Below are positions 54,927 to 64,000 of a DNA stretch of 64,000 nt, in pieces. Every line of letters starts with the position of its first letter. Positions within the stretch are counted from its first letter, which is position 1. Position numbers and translations under genes: made by a program. The stretch is from Pseudogymnoascus destructans (lineage: Eukaryota; Ascomycota; Leotiomycetes; Thelebolales; Thelebolaceae), in NCBI RefSeq assembly GCF_001641265.1, contig NW_020167521.1:2046001-2110000 (forward strand). The letters run 5' to 3'. The notes below the pieces were generated by a model, which was not told the DNA's origin, ran no database searches, and was given only the letters and a program-made list of their open reading frames with translations.

Positions 54927-56195
54927 TTATTCTTTTCCCGAAAGTGGAGCATCATAAGTGCTAACTTTGTGGACTTGAGCATTCTTGGTAGGACATTCAT
55001 AAGCTCGGTGTCCAGTTTGCTGGCAATGGAAGCAGCGGCCTTCCTGCATTAACTTCTCAGTTGCAGGGTTCTGATGTGGTGCACGATATAGTCTTGGTGG
55101 TCTAAAGCCAGCAGGTGGGTTTGTAGTAGGCTGCTTAGCCTTACTGTGAAAGTCTTGTGGCTTAAAGGCTTGCTGAATAACTCGAGGGACAGTGCGAGCA
55201 TCTTGGATTTGAAGTTGCTGGATATTCTGATCAATCAGTAAGCACTTTTGTGCAAAGGCATGGAGAGAGCTTGGATATATCTCTGCTATTAAAGCAGTCT
55301 GCATCTTCGTATTAACCTTATGGTGGAGGTCATCAATGAGGGTCTCCTCTGAGTAATCCAGTTCAACAGTGAGTCTCTGGAACTCTGCCCAAAAGGTAGC
55401 AAAGTTATCCTTGTTTTGGAAGAGCTTTCTATAAGCGCGTTGTGCAGTAAAGCGGCGGTCTGGATCACTGAAGACTCTGTCTAGGACTTCAAACATTTCC
55501 TCTACAGTTTGAAACTTGTTCTGAGTAGATCGAAGGCATGGATTGATGTGAGAGGAGGCTTTGCCACCTAGTCTGCTTTGCACATAACCCATCTGAAGGG
55601 CTGGAGTAGGAAAATCGTCAAGGTTCGCCTCGAGCTTCATCTTTATCTTAATGCTCCAATCGTCATAAGCTGGCTCTATTCCGTCTGTGAGAGTAGGAGG
55701 GTCTGGGATCTTAGTGGATTTCTGGTGTGATTCTCTATTGCGAGTAGTGCTGCTTTTTGACTTCTCATTTTCAAGATATTTCACAACAGCAGCTTGTCCT
55801 GCCATTGTCTGCTCATGAGCTTGGATAACCTCTTGTAGCTGGCTGATATTGTCATCATATGTAGCCTTCTCCTCTCGACTCTTCTGGAGGGTAGTATTGT
55901 AGAGCTGGGTGACATGATCATAATCCTCCATCATCTGCTTTTGGATTTGAAGCGCAGCCTCTCTCTGGGCTTGGATCCAGGTGCTACCCTTCGCATTTGG
56001 GAGCTTAAAGACTGAGAGGTCTTTAAGCTCCCAAATGCAAAGGGTAGCTTGGTGTTCTGGATCCTCGAGTAGTGTTTCCCTTCTATTGTAGGTGTGGCTT
56101 TCTAAGCAGTCCTCATTGCTTGTAGTAGATTGGGTTTCTTGTCCTTGATCTTGACTCCTGTCACGGATGACATGTCCTTGTGCATCGCATGCCAT
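54927..56195 (-). CDS. Gypsy gag-like protein
   Basis: Open frame of 422 codons. A coiled-coil-like N-terminal half (about 75-150, many Gln/Glu/Lys), then a capsid-type helical domain (about 175-330, FATFWAEFQRLTVELDYSE), then a nucleocapsid zinc knuckle CFHCQQTGHRAYEC (C-x2-C-x4-H-x4-C, about 395-408). It ends just before the protease frame. Codons about 49-71 lie over a 30-bp-arm palindrome. The truncated second copy at 62192-62907 is almost identical, so expansion was recent. Confidence 0.9.
   Translation of the reverse strand: MACDAQGHVIRDRSQDQGQETQSTTSNEDCLESHTYNRRETLLEDPEHQATLCIWELKDLSVFKLPNAKGSTWIQAQREAALQIQKQMMEDYDHVTQLYNTTLQKSREEKATYDDNISQLQEVIQAHEQTMAGQAAVVKYLENEKSKSSTTRNRESHQKSTKIPDPPTLTDGIEPAYDDWSIKIKMKLEANLDDFPTPALQMGYVQSRLGGKASSHINPCLRSTQNKFQTVEEMFEVLDRVFSDPDRRFTAQRAYRKLFQNKDNFATFWAEFQRLTVELDYSEETLIDDLHHKVNTKMQTALIAEIYPSSLHAFAQKCLLIDQNIQQLQIQDARTVPRVIQQAFKPQDFHSKAKQPTTNPPAGFRPPRLYRAPHQNPATEKLMQEGRCFHCQQTGHRAYECPTKNAQVHKVSTYDAPLSGKE
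55983..56048. repeat. 30-bp-arm palindrome inside gag
   Basis: Arms 55983-56012 and 56019-56048 are reverse complements at 29 of 30 positions, with a 6-base loop. The same structure is kept in the second copy (62339-62404), with the mismatch base differing. It codes for about 20 gag residues (ATLCIWELKDLSVFKLPNA). Confidence 0.95.
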
Positions 56196-56773
56196 TATAG
56201 CAGGCTTCGCTTCTTGTCCTTGGAATTGTCGAGGTCAGGATCTTCTTCTGACTTTGTTGGTATCAGGAACTAGACACGTATGTGGTGAAGGCCCTATTAT
56301 GCAGTTGTCAGCCGTATGAGCCACTCAAGAGGAGCGCACTTCCGTCATGGTTATATCCTTGTTGAGGGAGCATCACGGAAAGGTCTAATTCTGCTGATAT
56401 AATGTTCTGGGTTCTGATGCTTGAGTGTGGTATTGAGTTGACTTGTGGTTTCTGGATTTGATGTTCTGGTGTTCTGGTTCTGGTTCTGGTTCAATGTGTA
56501 GCTCTGGTTGGTCTGAGTTTCGATTTCTGGTTCTGGAGGTTCTGTTGCTCAAAGCTTTGTGCTGGTTTCTGGTTTCAGGGTTCTGTTGCTCGAAGGTTTG
56601 TGCTGGTTTCTAGTTTCTTGCTCAGGATGAGCTAATGAAGAAATGTGATTCAATCTTATGTTACGATGGTCATAGAGGTCATGATGCCAGTCCAGGAAAA
56701 GTAATCTAGATTGAATCTAAAGAGAGAAGAAGAAGAAGAAGGAAGGAAGGAAGGTGAGGCTATTCCTCATAAC

Positions 56774-57679
56774 TCTCATACCGACATTCGTTGCACTCAG
56801 TTTGCTATCAAACTCAAGAGCAAACTTAGAAATCTCCTCCTCAAACCTACAAGTCACTATACATATTTTGGCTTGTCACACCAAAAACAAGAGCAATACT
56901 ACTCAACAATTGCTACAACCCTCTATGATTCATTACACATCATTGCTCCTTAGTTACTGGGCCGATATGACCACATAGCATATCTCTACAACCCTCTATG
57001 ATTCATTACATGACATCACTCCTTAGTTACTGGGCTAATACTACACATGACATATCTCTATCAACTAGAGGCCTAGGAACATGAACGATAGCTCCAAAAG
57101 CTTCTACAACCCTCTATGATTCATTACACGTCATCACTCCTTAGTTACCCACAAGATTGGTTAAGTTATGATATAATTTGTCTATAGGGGTACTCTGACC
57201 TTGGACCTCCTTTCACTTCCTATAGGCTAGGAACCTAGGAGATGGTTCTATGGGATTCTCTTACGTCGACTACAGTTACCAAGCCTGGTTAGTCATGGAA
57301 AGTCTTGGAAAATGAGAGAACTACACTCTAGCATAAATAGGATTGCCCTTTCCTTAAGAAAGGGCAAGCAGACAATACAGTAAATCGACTATCACATACT
57401 TCCACGTCTTTTCCAAGCTTCCAAGCATTGATCTTGTTACTCCTTGTTTCTGAAAAGTCAGTGAGGTGCTAACCTCTGACTTATCCCTGAGTTCTCAGAC
57501 TCAACATTTGTTACAACTTGTCTAAACCACTCCACTACATCATACACCTGATTGCTGCATTGTGGAATAGTCTAAGCTACGACCCTTTGGCTCTTTTTCC
57601 TAAGACAGTGTGTTGTCTTAGTAAAATCATCCCTTCCTTGGGTGGCTAGATTCTCACATCTGGTGCACCCACCATTACA
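56774..57679. repeat. LTR-like element, family B, with ATAAC duplication
   Basis: 906 bp, from TCTCATACCGACATTCG to CACCATTACA, flanked by ATAAC at 56769-56773 and 57680-57684; the empty site is seen in the solo LTR-A. The second copy at 62908-63657 begins TGTCATAC, so the first G was probably lost to mutation here. It contains three copies of a block with CTCTATGATTCATTACA, against one in the other copy. No ORF; probably a solo LTR of another retrotransposon. Confidence 0.88.
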
Positions 57680-57698
57680 ATAACATACAGTTGTCTGC

Positions 57699-58173
57699 TG
57701 TTACGACGGAACAAGAAGGCTGGCCAACTACAGGACAGGAAGGAGGGAGGTCGCATGAGACCGGCCCTGGTACCTGGAGGGGCAGCGGGGAATAGTAGTT
57801 CCGAAAGTATCACGTGACGGACTCGCAGGATGATGAGAAGAGTCCTAAGAGTCCAGGACTCCGAGGACTCGAGTGAGTTCCCAGGAGTCCACTAGGCACG
57901 TGATGGACTCGCAGGATGATGAGAAGAGTCCTAAGAGTCCAGGACTCCGAGGACTCAAGTGAGTTCCCAAGAGTCCACTAGGCACGACGCCACTATATAA
58001 GTAGATAGTATTTCCTTAGATAGGAGCTTCATGCTCAACTCAATACAGTATTTGTTATATACTAGTAACGTGTTACTTGAAGCCTTTGTGTCTGATCCCC
58101 TGCCTCCTCTGATAAGTAAACCTTTACGCAAGAGAACCTCTGTGTCTTCTATCGTTTAGAAGTCAGCGTTACA
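57699..58173 (+). repeat. Solo LTR, family C, with TCTGC duplication
   Basis: 475 bp, TGTTACGACGG...AGTCAGCGTTACA, flanked by TCTGC at 57694-57698 and 58174-58178. It has an internal 86-bp tandem duplication (about 57811-57985) and a TATA-like CTATATAAG near 57993. Same family as the fragments at 51630-51822 and 59077-59254. Confidence 0.92.
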
Positions 58174-58307
58174 TCTGCTTAGCGGTTGTAACCTTCGTGG
58201 CTAAGGCTACACCCGTAATCCCCATAACAACCGTAATAACTGTGATAACCGTAACAACTGTAACAACCGTAACAAGCTGTGACAAGCTGTGAGCTGTAAT
58301 CATAACA

Positions 58308-58551
58308 CCGTTGGGTCAATCTCCTTAAGTACCCGAAACGAGTCCGACTCGGCTAACCTGCCTTCACTCTCACCATGTGACCGTAAGTTGTCCGACTCAG
58401 ATACCTTCTGTCACTGAGGGAGAGAGACCCCATTGGGTCAATCCCCTTAAGTACCCGAAACGGGTCCGACTCGGCTAACCTGCCTTAACTCTTATCATGT
58501 GACCATAACCTGCTCGACACAGATCCTTTCCGTCACTGAGGGACAGGCATC
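58308..58551. repeat. 122-bp tandem duplication
   Basis: Two units starting at 58308 and 58430, both with TTGGGTCAATC, CTTAAGTACCCGAAACG and TCCGACTCGGCTAACCTGCC, about 85 percent alike by eye. No coding content. Confidence 0.9.
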
Positions 58552-59076
58552 CTTACATCTTCTTTATGAAGCTTCTCCTAATTAGTAGGAGAAGGGATTA
58601 AGCATTGCATTTGGAATTATGACGAATACATTCACTACAACAACGATAACTAGTAACAACAATATAAGGTCATTTGCTACAAAGACAGTTGGAACATAGC
58701 AACATTAGGTTGTTATTCTTTTTGATGTAGTCTATAAGAAGATGACGTTCTTTGATTTTTGTGTGTGTCTTAGAAGACATAATAGCAGTGCAACCTGCTT
58801 GGCAATTAAGTAGGCATCACCCTACTTAAGTAATTAGCGATTTCCTTAATTAGCAAGACCTAAGGGACTAGGCATGTCTATAGTAACGTGATGTCATGAT
58901 TATAGGGCAGTAGGGCTAGGCTCTAGTAACATAACTTATAAGTCACAAGGCTAGTAGGGCTAGGCTATAGTGTTACCTAGCTAGTGAATAGTTGGGAAAC
59001 TAGTAGATAGTTGGATAGTTGAGAAAATCAGAACTATCCTAACTATCCACATCCCTAACTATCTAAACTATCTATA
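58552..59076. other. AT-rich transposon-island filler
   Basis: No gene. Short repeated words (GTAGGGCTAGGCT twice near 58910 and 58950; several ACTATC motifs near 59030-59075). Confidence 0.5.
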
Positions 59077-59254
59077 AGGCATGATTCTACTATATAAGTA
59101 GATAGTATTCCCTTAGATAGGAGCTTTGTGCTTAACTTCATATAATATTCTTTACAATACTATAATGTGTTTGTGTGATCTCCTACCTCCTCTATTAAGT
59201 CAACCTTACGTAAGAAACCTCTATACATCCTATTATATAGGAAGTAGCATTACA
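59077..59254 (+). repeat. Diverged LTR-C remnant
   Basis: Matches the last 180 bp of LTR-C, with many differences, mostly transitions and small deletions. It ends in GCATTACA. An old insertion. Confidence 0.75.
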
Positions 59255-59291
59255 GCTAGCTTATAACTTAAATAATAAGTAACTTTAGGTA

Positions 59292-61151
59292 ACGTACATG
59301 TATAGCGAAAGCGCCAAACAAGCGAAAGTGCCAAAATTATCTACCCTCACGACAAACATTGCGATAAATCTACCACAACATTAGAAATCAATTGAAACTA
59401 CTCAGAGTCCTCTTCCTCAGAGGTGTCTATTACAATCTGACACGTGCGCGCATTGTGCCCAGTCTCACCACACTTGCCACAGCGACGGGCACGGGTTTCT
59501 TCCCTTGGCTTCCGACCACGGCTTGCCCTTATTTCCTGCTCTACCTGCTGCACAACATCCCTCTCATCCTGTAGCTCTTGCGCCCCTTGTTGACTAAGTG
59601 ATCCTCCTTGCTGTAGTCGTGTTTTCCTAGCTCTCCGGCGCTTGCTTAGTACTTCATTTGCCTGTCGTAGGTTTTGGTTCTCTCCCTTTAGCAGTGCTAA
59701 TTGATGCATTATTTGCGATGCACCCTTTGTAAACTGGTCAACAGCTGCATAGATTGAGGTTGGAGAGCTATTTTGATGGCGTGAAATCCGAGTTTTAATA
59801 AATGTAGACTGTGACATAGCTTCAATTGGGTTGTTTGGTGTCTGAGAAACCCAAGGTTGAGCAGTACCTGGGCGGGAGCTTGGAGGCGTTGGTGTCCTTA
59901 ACTTAAGATCAAGTGTAGATATCACTCTCTCAGGGTCAAATGGAAGAAGCCCTGCCCCTCGGAACCCGCCTCGAATGTTACTTTCCGTCATTGTAGTGTT
60001 AAATGCAGCGTGGAAGGCAGGAAAGAAGTCATCCTTTGTAATATGAGAAATATGAGCCTGCATCATATCTTCAATTTGCCGACCATAGGCCTGCTTTAAC
60101 GGGCCGAAACAGCCAACATCAAGTGGCTGGAGTAGATGAGAAGAGTGAGCAGGCATACAAAGCGTAATAATGTTGTGTTCCTTGCAGTACTCCTCAAACT
60201 CATCTGAGTGGTGGCTCTCATGACCATCAAGGACTAACAAGCGATAACCACCAACACTCCGGGCCTTTGTATGCTTCTCAAAGTGCTGAATCCAATCCAT
60301 GCCTCTCTCGTTTGTAGTCCAGCCATTTTCAGTAACAGAAATCACCCAATCGCTTGAAAATCCACTATTCTCATACCAAGATGTAAGGTGGTTTTTGCCT
60401 GCAACAATGATAAATGGTGGTACTGCCCAACCTTGAGAACTAACGCCTTGGATTACTGTAACCCATTCCCGATTACCAGGCTGTACCTTCTTTGCTTTTG
60501 CCCGCCCGTCTGAGCTTGTTACAACCATAGCAGTTGAGATAACGCCCATCATAAACCCAGTCTCATCAAAGTTGTAGATATCTGCTTCATCGATACCATA
60601 TTTCGCAATTGTGTTACGCACAAGCTCAAACCAGCCATTAATAACTTCTGGATCTTCGCACTTAGCCCTCTGGTAGTCGTATTTGCGCTGAAAGCGTGTC
60701 TGGAGCTCTACACGCCGCTTAACAAAGTTTGAAGCCCAACGCGACCCAACGCGTGACGCGTCGCGTGTTGCAAGTAGTCGACTTGCCATATCTTCAACAA
60801 CAGACAGCCGAGGAGGAAACCCTTTGGCAGCTAGGTCGAGTATATACTGAACAAGGACGGACTCCTCTAGGTTAGTTAATTTCCGTGAGTTGGCTTGGAT
60901 ATCGCGTCGTGAAGGTACACCTTCTAGACGACGACCTAGCTTGCGGTGGTCCACAGAATAGATCCTAGCAGCAACTCGAAGGCGTAACTTTGGGTCGCTT
61001 TGCATAGCCTGGATAGCTAGCACTAATTGGCTTTCATCGTTTTTATGGGGCATGTTTTGTTGTTGAGGAATTTAACATTTAGTTGGGGGGTTTGGTCACC
61101 GCATCATTTTGGCGCTTTCGCTTGTTTGGCGCTTTCGCTATACATGTACGT
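59292..61151 (-). mobile_element. Pogo-family DNA transposon, complete (copy 2)
   Basis: 1860 bp with 46-bp terminal inverted repeats (59292-59337 and 61106-61151, one mismatch) starting ACGTACATG and holding two related words AGCGAAAGCGCCAAA/AGCGAAAGTGCCAAA. Flanked by TA at 59290-59291 and 61152-61153. It encodes one uninterrupted transposase. Both TIRs and the ORF are intact, so the element could be active. Confidence 0.93.
59398..61053 (-). CDS. Pogo-type transposase with C-terminal zinc knuckle
   Basis: 551-aa intact transposase of the pogo/Fot (DDE_1) superfamily. Order: psq-like helix-turn-helix (about 8-45), CENP-B/Tc5-type DNA-binding part (about 57-125, including RWASNFVKRR), and a catalytic core with Asp163 (YNFDETGFMMG), Asp276 (LVLDGHES) and Asp312 (LLQPLDVGCF), 35 residues between the last two. 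A coiled, basic segment (LLKGENQNLRQANEVLSKRRRARK) follows, then a retroviral-type zinc knuckle CGKCGETGHNARTC, then an acidic end (SEEEDSE). It would cut and paste the element at TA. No intron. Nothing disabling is visible. Confidence 0.95.
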   Translation of the reverse strand: MPHKNDESQLVLAIQAMQSDPKLRLRVAARIYSVDHRKLGRRLEGVPSRRDIQANSRKLTNLEESVLVQYILDLAAKGFPPRLSVVEDMASRLLATRDASRVGSRWASNFVKRRVELQTRFQRKYDYQRAKCEDPEVINGWFELVRNTIAKYGIDEADIYNFDETGFMMGVISTAMVVTSSDGRAKAKKVQPGNREWVTVIQGVSSQGWAVPPFIIVAGKNHLTSWYENSGFSSDWVISVTENGWTTNERGMDWIQHFEKHTKARSVGGYRLLVLDGHESHHSDEFEEYCKEHNIITLCMPAHSSHLLQPLDVGCFGPLKQAYGRQIEDMMQAHISHITKDDFFPAFHAAFNTTMTESNIRGGFRGAGLLPFDPERVISTLDLKLRTPTPPSSRPGTAQPWVSQTPNNPIEAMSQSTFIKTRISRHQNSSPTSIYAAVDQFTKGASQIMHQLALLKGENQNLRQANEVLSKRRRARKTRLQQGGSLSQQGAQELQDERDVVQQVEQEIRASRGRKPREETRARRCGKCGETGHNARTCQIVIDTSEEEDSE

Positions 61152-61683
61152 TAAATAATTTTGCTAACCCTAACTACAAAGCCAATTATGTAGCAGCATA
61201 CTTAAGGCTCAAGATAATCCTACAATTACCAATTGGTTTCAGGACTACCTTGAGCTTATACTACAGCATAGTATATAGCTAGAGTCAATTTGGAATATAA
61301 ATGAAACTAGCTTCTAGGTAGGAATCCTAGGTGGTGAGTAGGTAATTGTACCACTAGTAGCAAAAGAGCTCTATACCGTAAGCCCCAAAAACCGTATGTC
61401 TATTACTATACTTAAGGCTGTGTCTGCTCTTAGAAAAGTCATACCACCTATACTTGTCATTCTAGGCAAAATACATATTGATTCTTAGTACTACACCAAC
61501 CTTACTAGCACAGAGCTAATATTGCTCTCTAACTTAGGGTTTTTAAACAGTTAGCTTGCTCTCTAGTGGCTATAGCACTTTAGAGAGTATACAGCTCTAC
61601 ATGAGAATACAAAGGTGCTATTGCTCAACTCTCATGTTAGTTATACAAGTGATGATTTCATCATTACAGCTAAAGAACACAAC
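61152..61683 (+). pseudogene. Decayed DDE transposase, third family
   Basis: In one to two frames with stops, plus-strand text reads like a Fot-type catalytic core: NPTITNWFQDYLELI, then SIWNINETSF (first Asp position reads Asn), VSPKNRMSITILKAVSAL, VIPPILVILGKIH and, near 61620-61680, LLLNSHVSYTSDDFII (second Asp reads Asn). Many changes are C-to-T or G-to-A type, as after RIP. It is cut on the right by the truncated Gypsy copy, and on the left by the complete pogo element or its own decay. Confidence 0.65.
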
Positions 61684-62191
61684 TACTTTTCCTGGACTGG
61701 CATCATGACCTCTATGACCATCGTAACATAAGATTGAATCACATTTCTTCATTAGCTCATCCTGAGCAAGAAACTAGAAACCAGCACAAACCTTCGAGCA
61801 ACAGAACCCTGAAACCAGAAACCAGCACAAAGCTTTGAGCAACAGAACCTCCAGAACCAGAAATCGAAACTCAGACCAACCAGAGCTACACATTGAACCA
61901 GAACCAGAACCAGAACACCAGAACATCAAATCCAGAAACCACAAGTCAACTCAATACCACACTCAAGCATCAGAACCCAGAACATTATATCAGCAGAATT
62001 AGACCTTTCCGTGATGCTCCCTCAACAAGGATATAACCGTGACGGAAGTGCGCTCCTCTTGAGTGGCTCATACGGCCGACAACTGCATAATAGGGCCTTC
62101 ACCACATACGTGTCTAGTTCCTGATACCAACAAAGTCAGAAGAAGATCCTGACCTCGACAATTCCAAGGACAAGAAGCGAAGCCTGCTATA

Positions 62192-62907
62192 ATGGCATGC
62201 GATGCACAAGGACATGTCATCCGTGACAGGAGTCAAGATCAAGGACAAGAAACCCAATCTACTACAAGCAATGAGGACTGCTTAGAAAGCCACACCTACA
62301 ATAGAAGGGAAACACTACTCGAGGATCCAGAACACCAAGCTACCCTTTGCATTTGGGAGCTTAAAGACCTCTCAGTCTTTAAGCTCCCAAATGCGAAGGG
62401 TAGCACCTGGATCCAAGCCCAGAGAGAGGCTGCGCTTCAAATCCAAAAGCAGATGATGGAGGATTATGATCATGTCACCCAGCTCTACAATACTACCCTC
62501 CAGAAGAGTCGAGAGGAGAAGGCTACATATGATGACAATATCAGCCAGCTACAAGAGGTTATCCAAGCTCATGAGCAGACAATGGCAGGACAAGCTGCTG
62601 TTGTGAAATATCTTGAAAATGAGAAGTCAAAAAGCAGCACTACTCGCAATAGAGAATCACACCAGAAATCCACTAAGATCCCAGACCCTCCTACTCTCAC
62701 AGACGGAATAGAGCCAGCTTATGACGATTGGAGCATTAAGATAAAGATGAAGCTCGAGGCGAACCTTGACCATTTTCCTACTCCAGCCCTTCAGATGGGT
62801 TATGTGCAAAGCAGACTAGGTGGCAAAGCCTCCTCTCACATCAATCCATGCCTTCGATCTACTCAGAACAAGTTTCAAACTGTAGAGGAAATGTTTGAAG
62901 TCCTAGA
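62192..62907 (+). pseudogene. Truncated gag
   Basis: First 239 codons or so of the gag-like frame (see 54927-56195). The capsid end and the zinc knuckle are missing. The frame runs on for 73 codons into LTR-B, a chimera that is unlikely to be meaningful. Confidence 0.88.
62339..62404. repeat. 30-bp-arm palindrome inside gag, second copy
   Basis: Same palindrome as at 55983-56048, opposite orientation. 29 of 30 arm positions pair around a 6-base loop. Confidence 0.93.
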
Positions 62908-63657
62908 TGTCATACTGACATTCGTTGCACTCAGTTTGCTATCAAACTCAAGAGCAAACTTGGAAATCTCCTCCTCAAACCTACAAGTCACTATACATAT
63001 TTTGGCTTATCACACCAACAACAAGAGCAATACTACTCAACGATTGCTACAACCATCTATGATTCATTACATGTCATCGCTCTTTAGTTACCCACAAGAT
63101 TGGTTAAGTTATGACATAATTTGTCTATGACATAATTTGTCTATACATAATTTGTCTATAGGGGTACTCTGACCTTGGACCTCCTTTTACTTCCTATAGG
63201 CTACGAACCTAAGAGATAATTCTATGGGATTCTCTTACGTCGACTACAGTTACCAAGCCTGGTTAGTCATGGAAAGTCTTGGAAAATGAGAGAACTACAC
63301 TCCTTTAGCATAAATAGGATTGCCCTTTCCTTAAGAAAGGGCAAGCAGACAATACAGTAAATCGACTATCACATACTTCCACGTCTTTTCCAAGCTTCCA
63401 AGCATTGATCTTGTTACTCCTTGTTTCTGAAAAGTCAGTGAGGTATTAACCTCTGACTTACCCCTGAGTTCCCAGACTCAACATTTGTTGCAACTTGTCT
63501 GAACCACTTCACTACATCACACACCTGATTGCTGCGTTGTGGAATAGTCTAAGCTACGACCCTTTGGCTCTGTTTTCTAAGACAGTGTGTTGTCTTAGTA
63601 AATTCATCCCTTCCTTGGGTGGCTAGATTCTCACATCTGGTGCACCCACCATTACAT
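62908..63657. repeat. LTR-like element, family B, second copy
   Basis: 750 bp, TGTCATACTGACATTC...CACCATTACA, about 95 percent like the copy at 56774-57679 but with one instead of three internal CTCTATGATTCATTACA blocks and a triplicated CATAATTTGTCTAT. No target duplication is seen, so recombination or loss of the right flank is likely. Confidence 0.88.
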
Positions 63658-64000
63658 ATCATAGCTTAGAGGTATTGCTGTTGTGTCTTAGGAACTATAT
63701 ATAGCTACATGTCACCTGTTATGGCACATAGCTAGTTTGTACTAGGCCTCTTTGTGTCACTTGCTAGTGGCCTACTGTTAAGGATTCCTAGTTTTTTGAC
63801 TCGTTAGAGTAGTAAACGTCATACCTGTCATCCTCTAATGGCAGTTGAGGTGGTGGTCCTTCCTCTACTTGTTCTGCTGCATCTTGTAGACATTAGTATA
63901 ATTCCCACACTTGTGTTTTCCCTTTCTCCTTAGGAATGGACTCCTCAAACTTGTAATTGTTCGTAGCTTATCTCTATAGGCTGTGGTCCTTTATATCCTT
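63658..64000. other. Right edge, no gene recognised
   Basis: AT-rich sequence with no frame of note. It is not the continuation of the Gypsy gag. Confidence 0.4.

Larger units (their letters stand above)
51803..56658 (-). mobile_element. Gypsy-type LTR retrotransposon, internal region, defective
   Basis: Order on the minus strand: gag with zinc knuckle, aspartic protease, reverse transcriptase, RNase H, integrase, which is the Ty3/Gypsy order. Gag is open; pol is broken by frame changes, and the integrase is cut short where it runs into the LTR-C fragment. The 5' LTR lies at 56659-58307. A leader of about 460 bp precedes gag. No chromodomain is left. Confidence 0.92.
56659..58307 (-). repeat. 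5' LTR of Gypsy element, family A, with two nested insertions
   Basis: LTR-A (TGTTACGATGG ... ATCATAACA on plus) of about 258 bp once the insertions are removed; the solo copy at 50478-50798 gives the uninterrupted state. LTR-B lies inside at 56774-57679 and LTR-C at 57699-58173, each with its own 5-bp duplication. The part next to the internal region is followed by TAAGATTGAATCAC on the element strand, the place of a primer-binding site that I cannot assign. Confidence 0.9.
61684..62907 (+). mobile_element. Truncated second copy of the Gypsy element
   Basis: Reverse orientation relative to the first copy. It starts inside LTR-A (61684-61728, last 45 bp of the LTR), has the complete leader and gag to codon about 239 (62192-62907), and then ends abruptly where LTR-B begins. 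Nearly identical to the first copy, with one amino-acid difference noted (His for Asp in ANLD-FPTP). Confidence 0.9.

Noticed and set aside
62908..63130. C-terminal 73 codons of a gag fusion ORF
   Set aside because: They are LTR-B sequence joined by insertion or recombination, not a domain.
1..64000. tRNA, rRNA and CRISPR features
   Set aside because: I scanned for T-loop and B-box like GTTCGANNC contexts and for rRNA cores and saw no convincing case; CRISPR arrays are not expected, and the tandem arrays present lack spacers. A tRNAscan-SE run would settle the tRNA question.

Overview
The window looks like nuclear DNA of a filamentous ascomycete (Pezizomycotina). Supporting evidence: short GT-AG introns of about 44-93 nt, Psf1, Noc2, Vps28 and Mdm12 genes of the filamentous-fungal type, fungal carbohydrate genes (L-arabinitol and xylitol dehydrogenases, GH10, GH2), and pogo/Fot and Gypsy transposons typical of these genomes. 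I cannot name the species.

Layout. 1-20 kb is mainly carbon metabolism: a decayed L-arabinitol 4-dehydrogenase at the left edge (-), a D-2-hydroxyacid dehydrogenase (+), a 5-kb gene-poor stretch with inverted repeats, a GH2 beta-mannosidase (+) interrupted by an inverted 61-bp copy of itself, a xylitol dehydrogenase with a long acidic tail (+), a small hypothetical gene (-), a one-finger C2H2 gene with an in-frame stop (+), a Rab GTPase (-), a short-chain dehydrogenase (+) and a broken GH10 xylanase (-). 20-48 kb is housekeeping and regulatory: a SulP/STAS/cNMP transporter, GINS subunit Psf1, an HMG-box factor with a 5.4-kb upstream gap, Noc2, Vps28, Mdm12, a small Cys-containing protein and a helix-hairpin-helix protein. 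Gene-poor, minisatellite-rich stretches lie at 28.4-33.8 and 40.8-45.8 kb.

48-64 kb is a nested transposon island. A decayed Fot-like transposase gene (-) holds a 1.85-kb pogo element (48-bp TIRs, TA duplication, broken ORF) and a solo LTR (GAGAT duplication). A defective Gypsy element (-) follows; its 5' LTR holds two further LTRs with 5-bp duplications (ATAAC, TCTGC). To the right are an intact 1.86-kb pogo element with a full 551-aa transposase, another decayed transposase, and a truncated second Gypsy copy ending in an LTR.

Genes working together: the dehydrogenases would act in pentose catabolism (arabinitol to xylulose, xylitol to xylulose) fed by xylanase, with beta-mannosidase acting on mannan. 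Three of these four genes carry disabling changes, whereas the long housekeeping genes beside them are open. This suggests real loss of hemicellulose-use functions rather than poor sequence, although an assembly artefact cannot be excluded from the sequence alone.
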